Shown here piece after piece: positions 6,092 to 10,630 of a stretch of 10,630 bases of DNA. A program made the position numbers and the translations under genes. Under the pieces are notes generated by a model that saw only the letters and a list, made by a program, of their open reading frames with translations, ran no database searches and was not told where the DNA came from. The first letter of the stretch is position 1. Every line of letters starts with the position of its first letter. The DNA lies in NCBI GenBank assembly GCA_934613185.1, contig CAKTSO010000059.1:1-10630 (forward strand), in the 5' to 3' direction. This DNA is from an uncultured Clostridia bacterium (lineage in GTDB: Bacteria; Bacillota; Clostridia; Christensenellales; Maliibacteriaceae).

Positions 6092-6574
6092 ATTTAAAAG
6101 CGGCGCGAGATTGACGATGTCGATGCCCTTTTGCCGCGCCAGCGCGACGGTGTAATACGTCCCGCCGCTCGTACTGCCCGATATCATATAGCACACGCAC
6201 GCGTCGCTTTCCTCCACCATGCGGCGGTCGCGCGCAAGCGGCGCGTAGCGAGAGGCTTCCCGGCAAACGATCTCGACGTCGACGGATTCCAGCGCGATCA
6301 GCCGTCGCCGCCGCGCATCGGCGGACCAGCCGTCGAAGAAGTCGGCATACGGCACGAAAAGCTTCAGCACCACGCCGCCGCGGCTGCGTTTATAATCGAG
6401 CACCGCCTCCGCCGCCAGAAGGTCGAACCCCGACGCTGCGCCCGAGATAAAACAGGTGTAGCCGTTTTGCGCCATATGTGCGACCTGACGATCCAGCGCC
6501 GCGCGGATCGCCTGCTCGCTGTGGCGCAGGATCCGATGGCCGGAAAAGCAGCAGACCTTGCCCTCTTGCATCAT
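6059..6574 (-). CDS. YpsA/DUF1273-like SLOG domain protein
   Basis: This is a 171-residue soluble protein with a Rossmann-like SLOG fold of the DUF1273/YpsA type. Signatures are VCCFSGHR at 7-14 (first strand plus the GHR turn), YTCFISGAASGFDLLAAEAV at 39-58 with the glycine-rich nucleotide site, LFVPYADFFDGW at 72-83, DRRMVEESDACVCY near 116-129, and GSTSGGTYYTVALARQKGI at 133-151. SLOG proteins are predicted to bind nucleotide-derived ligands. YpsA in Bacillus affects cell division, but this distant relative need not. The start at 6574 is set by AAAGGAG (6580-6586), five bases upstream. The last ten residues (AVSKQKNNRF) lie wholly inside the long inverted repeat; the family usually ends close to the GI.IVNL strand, so this tail may be acquired. 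A near-consensus promoter precedes the gene, divergent from the G1P dehydrogenase promoter. Confidence 0.9.
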   Translation of the reverse strand: MMQEGKVCCFSGHRILRHSEQAIRAALDRQVAHMAQNGYTCFISGAASGFDLLAAEAVLDYKRSRGGVVLKLFVPYADFFDGWSADARRRRLIALESVDVEIVCREASRYAPLARDRRMVEESDACVCYMISGSTSGGTYYTVALARQKGIDIVNLAPLLNAVSKQKNNRF

Positions 6575-6604
6575 ACGCACTCCTTTTTGGAAGGATATGA
6601 TCTG

Positions 6605-6634
6605 ATTATACACACGCATGCGCCCCGGCGTCAA
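6605..6634 (-). promoter_or_regulatory. strong sigma-A-type promoter for the SLOG gene
   Basis: TTGACG (6629-6634) and TATAAT (6605-6610) are separated by 18 bp on the minus strand. The predicted transcript start is about 24 bases before the ATG. Confidence 0.8.
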
Positions 6635-6699
6635 AGATTCGGCCGCATTTCCCCCGCTTTTTCAAAAACAGACGACTTTTGAGGCAGAGCATAAAACGC

Positions 6700-6728
6700 T
6701 TGACAAACGCGCCGCGCTCTTTGACAAT
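6700..6728 (+). promoter_or_regulatory. candidate promoter for the G1P dehydrogenase gene
   Basis: A perfect TTGACA (6700-6705) is followed after 17 bp by GACAAT (6723-6728). The weak -10 covers the ATG at 6727, so if this is the promoter that ATG cannot be the start codon. This supports the TTG at 6772. A short CCGCAG/CTGCGG hairpin follows in the leader. Confidence 0.5.
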
Positions 6729-6771
6729 GAAAGAAAACGGCCGCAGCATCTGCGGCGGAAAGGCGTTTGTT

Positions 6772-8046
6772 TTGGATCTTCACGCTATCGTCGCCGGGCT
6801 TTCCGGCTGCCCCTGCGGGCGGCGGCACGAGGTCGCCATCCGCGACGTTCGCATCGGCCGCGGGCTCGTCGCACAGGCGGGTGCCATTTTGGCGCAGAAC
6901 GATTTCCCGAAAAACATCCTTCTGGTCGCGGACGAAAACACGCTTCGCGCCTCGGACGGGATCCTTCCCGCGCTGGAAAACGCAGGATATCGCGCGAAAC
7001 TTCGGCTATACAAAAATCTGCGCGTCGCCGAAATGGAAAACGTCGACGCGATCGCCGCGCAGCTTGCGGATTTCGAAGCCGTGCTGTCCGTCGGTTCCGG
7101 GTCGCTCAACGACGTGTGCCGCCTTGCCGCCAAAAAGGCCGACGTGCCCTTCGCGATTTTCGCCACCGCCCCTTCGATGGACGGCTTTGCCTCCTGCACC
7201 GCACCGATCACCGTCAATCATTTCAAGCGTTCCTATCCCGCGCGCCAGCCCGACGTCATCATCGCCGACACAGACATTCTCGCCGCCGCACCAGGCGAGC
7301 TGAAGGCCGCGGGCTTCGGCGACGTCATCGGCAAGTTCACCGCGCTTGCGGACTGGCGGCTTTCCCATCTTTTCACGGGCGAATATCTGTGCGACCGCGT
7401 GGTTTCCCTCACGCGCGACGCCGCGCAAAGCGTCGCGGACATGGCGGGCAGCATTCAGAAAAACAATCCCGACGCCGCGCAAAAGCTCATGGAAGCGCTC
7501 GTCATCACGGGAATCGCCATGACGTTTGCCGGCTGCACGCGCCCCGCCTCCGGCGCGGAGCACATCGTCTCTCATTTTTGGGAAATTCAAAAACTTGCCC
7601 GCGGCGAAATCTCCGACTATCACGGCAAAAAGGTCGGCATCGCGACGGACATCGTCAATCGAATTTATCACGAACTTGCCGCGTCGGAAGACGTGTCGCC
7701 CGCAGCAAAGCCTCTGGACTGGGACGGCATCGAAGCCGCCTTCGGGCCGGACTTTATCGAACAGGTGCGCCGCGACAACACGCCGCCACTGGAAGACGCG
7801 CTCGACCTTGCCCGTCTGAAAGCCCTTTGGCCCCGAGCGCGGCAGATCATCTTTGAAGAACTGCCCGACGTCGAAACGCTGCGAAATTGGATGCGCGCGG
7901 CGAACGCGCCGATCGATCCCGCAAGCGCCGACGTCGACGACGAACTTGCGCATCGCGGCGTGCGCTGGGCGGCGTATATGCGCGACCGCTTCACGCTCCT
8001 TCGCATCATGCCGCTATTGTCGATGGAAAGCGCAATGAAGCCGTAA
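6772..8046 (+). CDS. araM: sn-glycerol-1-phosphate dehydrogenase (AraM/EgsA type)
   Basis: This 424-residue enzyme is expected to reduce dihydroxyacetone phosphate to sn-glycerol-1-phosphate with NAD(P)H in the cytoplasm. Visible landmarks are CPCGRRH at 13-19, the nucleotide-binding glycine motif VGSGSLNDV at 107-115, FATAPSMDGFAS at 130-141, GFGDVIGK at 181-188 with a metal-site Asp, SGAEHIVSHFWE at 260-271, and YHGKKVG at 283-289. The last two supply the His residues that hold the divalent metal in this family. In Bacillus, AraM feeds PcrB to make heptaprenylglyceryl phosphate; no pcrB is in the window. I prefer the TTG at 6772, which has GGAAAGG eight bases upstream and matches the family start. 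The alternative ATG at 6727 (439 residues) has no ribosome site and overlaps the candidate -10. It is followed by its own terminator. Confidence 0.93.
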   Translation: MDLHAIVAGLSGCPCGRRHEVAIRDVRIGRGLVAQAGAILAQNDFPKNILLVADENTLRASDGILPALENAGYRAKLRLYKNLRVAEMENVDAIAAQLADFEAVLSVGSGSLNDVCRLAAKKADVPFAIFATAPSMDGFASCTAPITVNHFKRSYPARQPDVIIADTDILAAAPGELKAAGFGDVIGKFTALADWRLSHLFTGEYLCDRVVSLTRDAAQSVADMAGSIQKNNPDAAQKLMEALVITGIAMTFAGCTRPASGAEHIVSHFWEIQKLARGEISDYHGKKVGIATDIVNRIYHELAASEDVSPAAKPLDWDGIEAAFGPDFIEQVRRDNTPPLEDALDLARLKALWPRARQIIFEELPDVETLRNWMRAANAPIDPASADVDDELAHRGVRWAAYMRDRFTLLRIMPLLSMESAMKP

Positions 8047-8070
8047 TTTTATAAAACCGCTCAACCCGAC

Positions 8071-8114
8071 GCCGTTTTCTTCGCCGTCTTTTTCGCGAAG
8101 AAAGCGGCATTTTT
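8071..8114 (+). terminator. intrinsic terminator of the G1P dehydrogenase gene
   Basis: A 13-bp stem (8071-8083 with 8096-8108, one G.U pair) encloses a 12-nt loop and is followed by ATTTTTCG. It lies 25 bp after the stop codon. Confidence 0.85.
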
Positions 8115-8197
8115 CGATGCTTTCCAAACTTCCCGCGACTTCCCGCGCGCTTTGTTACACTGTTTTCCAAAATTGGCGCTCATTTTTTGTCGATTTT

Positions 8198-8206
8198 TGT
8201 TATAAT
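8198..8206 (+). promoter_or_regulatory. extended -10 promoter of the lipid kinase gene
   Basis: TGTTATAAT is a full extended -10 (TGn plus consensus TATAAT) in a T-rich stretch, 49 bp before the TTG start. No good -35 is present, as is common for extended -10 promoters. Confidence 0.65.
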
Positions 8207-8254
8207 CGAATGCGGTATCATGATTTACTTATCGTCCCGCACGGAGGTCTTATT

Positions 8255-9133
8255 TTGTCTCATACGATCATTTTGTTCAACCCAAACGCCGGAAACGGCG
8301 GCGCGCAGAACGCAGCGCAGGCGCTGCAGAAAAAGCTCGGCGACGCAGAGCTGTTCGACATGACACATTTTTACGGCTACGACGCGCTGTTTTCGTCGCT
8401 TTCGCCGCAGGATCCCATCGTGCTCGTCGGCGGCGACGGCACGCTGAACCGCTTCATCAACGACACGCAGTCCCTCTCGATCAAAAATCCCATTTATTAT
8501 TGCGCCGCGGGCAGCGGAAACGACTTTCTTCACGATCTCGACATCGAAAAAGGCGGCGAGCCCGTGCAGCTCAACGAATACCTCGCCGATCTTCCGACCG
8601 TCACGGTCAACGGCAAAAGCTATCGCTTCTTAAACGGCGTCGGCTACGGCATCGACGGCTACTGCTGCGAGGTCGGCGACAAAATGCGCGCTGAGGGCAA
8701 GACGAATATCAACTACGCCGGAATCGCCATCCGCGGACTGTTGTTCCACTATCGCCCGACGCACGCGATCGTCACCGTGGACGGCAAGCGTTACGACTTC
8801 AATCGCGTCTGGCTTGCGCCCGCGATGAACGGCCGCTTCTACGGCGGCGGCATGATGGTCACGCCCGAACAGAAGCGACTCGGCGACGGCAGCCTTTCCG
8901 TCTGCATCATGTACGGCTCCGGCAAGCTCAAAACGCTCGCCGTGTTCCCGTCGATCTTCAAAGGCGAACACGTCAAACATACGGAAATGGTCAAAGTGCT
9001 GACCGGGCACGAGATCCGCGTCGAGTTCGACCGTCCGACCGCGCTTCAAATCGACGGCGAAACGATCCTCGGCGTCACGAGCTACACCGTGCGCAGCGCG
9101 AACGAAAAGCGCAAAGCCGTCGCGGCGGGTTGA
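8255..9133 (+). CDS. diacylglycerol kinase family lipid kinase
   Basis: This 292-residue protein belongs to the DAGK catalytic-domain family (DgkB/YegS/sphingosine-kinase like), which transfers phosphate from ATP to a lipid hydroxyl. Landmarks are TIILFNPNAGNGGA at 4-17, the nucleotide-binding VGGDGTLNRFIND at 58-70, AAGSGNDFLHDL at 84-95, NGVGYGIDGY near 127-136, FYGGGMMVTPEQKRLGDGSL at 195-214, and the closing QIDGE at 265-269. All core motifs are intact, so activity is expected; the lipid substrate cannot be told from sequence. It probably acts at the inner face of the membrane. The TTG start at 8255 is supported by GGAGG seven bases upstream (8243-8247). An ATG at 8117 would lie upstream of the promoter. 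It ends at a bidirectional terminator shared with the convergent acyltransferase gene. Confidence 0.93.
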   Translation: MSHTIILFNPNAGNGGAQNAAQALQKKLGDAELFDMTHFYGYDALFSSLSPQDPIVLVGGDGTLNRFINDTQSLSIKNPIYYCAAGSGNDFLHDLDIEKGGEPVQLNEYLADLPTVTVNGKSYRFLNGVGYGIDGYCCEVGDKMRAEGKTNINYAGIAIRGLLFHYRPTHAIVTVDGKRYDFNRVWLAPAMNGRFYGGGMMVTPEQKRLGDGSLSVCIMYGSGKLKTLAVFPSIFKGEHVKHTEMVKVLTGHEIRVEFDRPTALQIDGETILGVTSYTVRSANEKRKAVAAG

Positions 9134-9145
9134 CCCGAACCCAAC

Positions 9146-9196
9146 AAAAAACGGAGTCCGTTCTCTCGTCATGAGAACCGGCTCCGTTTTATTTTT
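9146..9196. terminator. bidirectional terminator between convergent lipid genes
   Basis: Eighteen-base arms (9148-9165 and 9173-9190) pair around a 7-nt loop with one G.U and one C/C mismatch. T-runs follow on both strands: TTTTATTTTT on +, and TTTTTTGTTG on -. It sits 12-20 bp from each stop codon and can serve both the kinase and the acyltransferase. Confidence 0.9.
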
Positions 9197-9201
9197 AGTT
9201 T

Positions 9202-10377
9202 TCAGATCATGCTGCGCGCCGTCGACAGATGCGCGATCAAAAACGCGTATTTGACCGGCGAAAAATCGTCGCCGCCGACCAACTCGTAAAACTTTTCGTG
9301 ATTGACGCACAGACAAAGCAGGCGCTGCTGTACCGTCGTCACGTCCGTGATCTCGTCAAGCGCGATGGAAAAGCCGACGTCGCCGTCGATTTGCAGGCGG
9401 TCGCGATACAGCGCCACGCGCCCGCGCGTGATGGGGATGGTCCTGGGCGGTGAGACGGTATAGCCGTTCACGCGGACGGCGTCGTCGCTCGTCAGCGGCG
9501 CGTCCGCCGAAACGGATTCGCAAAGCGCGGGAACCTGCGTCTGCTGCCAGGAATACCAATCGCGGATCGTCGCAAACGGCGCTTCCCCGTTCAAACCCGC
9601 AAAGCGCATTTGATCGTTCAATCGAACCGAAAAGCCGCAGTCGCACCAAAGATGCGAACGCTTTGCGTGAAGCTGCGTCATCTTTTTGCACCGCGGGCAA
9701 ACGAACAGCGCGCTTTGCAAACATTCGGCTCTGTGCGCGTTTCGATAGTGCCCGCAGGGCTGCGCATAAAAATCAAACGCGAGGTCGCGCGTCATGGCAT
9801 CTTCGATCTCGGCCGCCGACATGGTTTTCAGCTCTTGCGGCGAATAGACGCGCATGATGCGTCCGTAACAATCGCCGCGGGCACTTTTTTTCGACCAGCG
9901 CGGCGAGATGGCGAACGTATTTTCGAGGCGCACCGTCACAAGGCTGCTGCCGCTGATCTTGACGAGCCTTCCCAATCCCGGCATATTTTTGCCCGACGCG
10001 CCGCTGTAGGTCATGTTCCCCTCGGGGAAGATCAGCACGCGGCCGCCCTCTTTCAGGCGCTTGATCATCGTAAACGCCGTCTGGCTTTCCGTCCGCGTTT
10101 TGACGCGCGTGATGGTTTCAAAGCAGCCGTCCATCATTTTGGTCAGCAGGTTTTTTCGCTTCAAATGCTCCGACATCACGAAACTCAGCGGCTGCGGAAA
10201 ACAGACCGCGCAAAACAGCGGGTCGATCCCCGCCGTATGATTCGCCGCGACGAGCACGCCACCCTCGGGAAGCGACATTTTATCGTGCCGATAACCGTAG
10301 CGAAGGCGCAGAAAGGCGCTCAAGATCACACGAAGCGGCCTGTAAAAAAAGCGCTCGTAGGCTTTCGTATAACGCAT
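9202..10377 (-). CDS. PlsC-type lysophosphatidate acyltransferase with zinc-ribbon and PH-like C-terminal extension
   Basis: This 391-residue protein has an N-terminal acyltransferase domain (about 1-210) of the PlsC family, which acylates lysophosphatidic acid or a related glycerophospholipid at the membrane. The catalytic HX4D box is NHTAGID (His47, Asp52). The substrate-binding block is FPEGN (117-121), where Asn replaces the common Arg/Thr. A hydrophobic helix at about 13-25 may anchor it. After the enzyme comes a four-Cys motif, CPRC at 227-230 and CDC at 245-247, consistent with a zinc ribbon. Then comes a strand-rich segment (about 310-385: GRVALYRDRLQI, SIALDEITDVTTV, KFYELVG, VKYAFLIAHL) that resembles a PH/GRAM-like fold. 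Typical PlsC is about 240 residues, so the extension is notable. The start at 10377 has GGTGA four bases upstream and a near-consensus promoter. Confidence 0.9.
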   Translation of the reverse strand: MRYTKAYERFFYRPLRVILSAFLRLRYGYRHDKMSLPEGGVLVAANHTAGIDPLFCAVCFPQPLSFVMSEHLKRKNLLTKMMDGCFETITRVKTRTESQTAFTMIKRLKEGGRVLIFPEGNMTYSGASGKNMPGLGRLVKISGSSLVTVRLENTFAISPRWSKKSARGDCYGRIMRVYSPQELKTMSAAEIEDAMTRDLAFDFYAQPCGHYRNAHRAECLQSALFVCPRCKKMTQLHAKRSHLWCDCGFSVRLNDQMRFAGLNGEAPFATIRDWYSWQQTQVPALCESVSADAPLTSDDAVRVNGYTVSPPRTIPITRGRVALYRDRLQIDGDVGFSIALDEITDVTTVQQRLLCLCVNHEKFYELVGGDDFSPVKYAFLIAHLSTARSMI

Positions 10378-10418
10378 CGGATCACCGCCTTGTTTTCATT
10401 ATCGTTTTCAATAAGTAT

Positions 10419-10447
10419 ATTATATCGCCGCCGCGCGGGCGCTTCAA
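10419..10447 (-). promoter_or_regulatory. sigma-A-type promoter of the acyltransferase gene
   Basis: TTGAAG (10442-10447), a 17-bp very G+C-rich spacer, then TATAAT (10419-10424) on the minus strand. The predicted start of transcription is about 35 bases before the ATG. Confidence 0.8.
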
Positions 10448-10489
10448 CTTAATTTCGCCTTGCCTTCGTGTGAACGAAACGTGACATGA

Positions 10490-10528
10490 TAAAAAACAGC
10501 GTGCTCTCCGAATCGGAGAACACGCTGT
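10490..10528 (-). terminator. intrinsic terminator of the EF-Tu gene
   Basis: ACAGCGTG (10521-10528 on the minus strand) and TCTCCG pair with CGGAGA and CACGCTGT (10496-10503), with one internal mismatch and a 3-nt loop. Six T follow. It lies 27 bp after the stop codon. Confidence 0.9.
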
Positions 10529-10555
10529 AAGATTGCGGAATATCCGTCTTAGACT

Positions 10556-10630
10556 TTAGTCTTCGACGATCTGCGCGACGACGCCGGCGCCGACGGTGCG
10601 GCCGCCTTCACGGATTGCGAAGCGAAGGCC
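10556..10630 (-). CDS. tuf: elongation factor Tu, C-terminal 24 residues only
   Basis: The minus-strand frame entering from the window edge encodes GLRFAIREGGRTVGAGVVAQ then IVED and a TAA stop. This is the conserved end of domain III of EF-Tu (RFAIREGGRTVGAGVV). The rest of the gene lies outside the window. EF-Tu delivers aminoacyl-tRNA to the ribosome. A strong terminator follows, separating it from the acyltransferase unit, which has its own promoter. Confidence 0.95.
   Translation of the reverse strand, partial: GLRFAIREGGRTVGAGVVAQIVED

Noticed and set aside
6618..7856. 412-codon + strand frame overlapping the G1P dehydrogenase gene
   Set aside because: It is a shifted frame of a well-conserved enzyme gene and yields an Arg-rich sequence without domains.
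7006..7953. 315-codon minus strand frame opposite the G1P dehydrogenase gene
   Set aside because: Antisense shadow of a gene with intact catalytic motifs; no ribosome site or recognisable domain.
9610..10452. 280-codon + strand frame opposite the acyltransferase gene
   Set aside because: Antisense shadow; the minus strand has the HX4D and FPEG motifs and a good promoter.

Overview
The window reads as chromosomal DNA from a G+C-rich, low-complexity-poor Firmicute, most likely a gut-type Clostridia/Christensenellales-like bacterium. The evidence is indirect: GGAGG-type ribosome sites, sigma-A-like promoters (TTGAAG/TTGACG with TATAAT at 17-18 bp spacing), several TTG/GTG starts, and a gene set typical of that group (DUF1846, DegV, AraM-type glycerol-1-phosphate dehydrogenase, YpsA-like SLOG protein, TraX). 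No phage, plasmid, insertion-sequence, CRISPR, tRNA or rRNA gene is visible.

Layout. 1-1450 (-) is a DUF1846/UPF0371 protein cut off a few residues before its end, with its own promoter. 1669-4722 (-) is a run of four co-directional genes: an alkyltransferase-like protein (upstream, GTG start), TraX, a C-terminal helix-turn-helix protein with a repeated short motif, and an acidic protein with an NTF2-like front and an ankyrin-like middle. 4831-5712 (-) is a DegV/FakB-type fatty-acid-binding protein with a structured leader and a terminator that overlaps the promoter of the next unit. 5713-6058 is the one long non-coding gap. It holds the degV promoter, a 39-nt near-perfect hairpin, and most of a roughly 208-bp imperfect inverted repeat that runs into the end of the neighbouring gene. 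6059-6574 (-) is a YpsA/DUF1273 SLOG protein. A divergent promoter region follows, then glycerol-1-phosphate dehydrogenase 6772-8046 (+) and a diacylglycerol-kinase-family lipid kinase 8255-9133 (+). These face a PlsC-type acyltransferase 9202-10377 (-) across a shared bidirectional terminator. The window ends in the last 24 codons of EF-Tu (-) and its terminator.

How the genes fit. Four genes within about 5.5 kb (DegV/FakB-like, G1P dehydrogenase, lipid kinase, acyltransferase) have plausible roles in making or remodelling glycerolipids, but each appears to have its own promoter, so this is a loose neighbourhood and not an operon. The alkyltransferase-like/TraX pair is tightly packed (11 bp) and probably co-transcribed.

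The most unusual signal is the inverted repeat at 5884-6091. Its two arms match over about 75 bp, and all six transition-type mismatches I found fall as G.U pairs if the + strand is transcribed. It also supplies the last ten codons and stop of the SLOG gene. It could be a miniature inverted-repeat element or a structured RNA.
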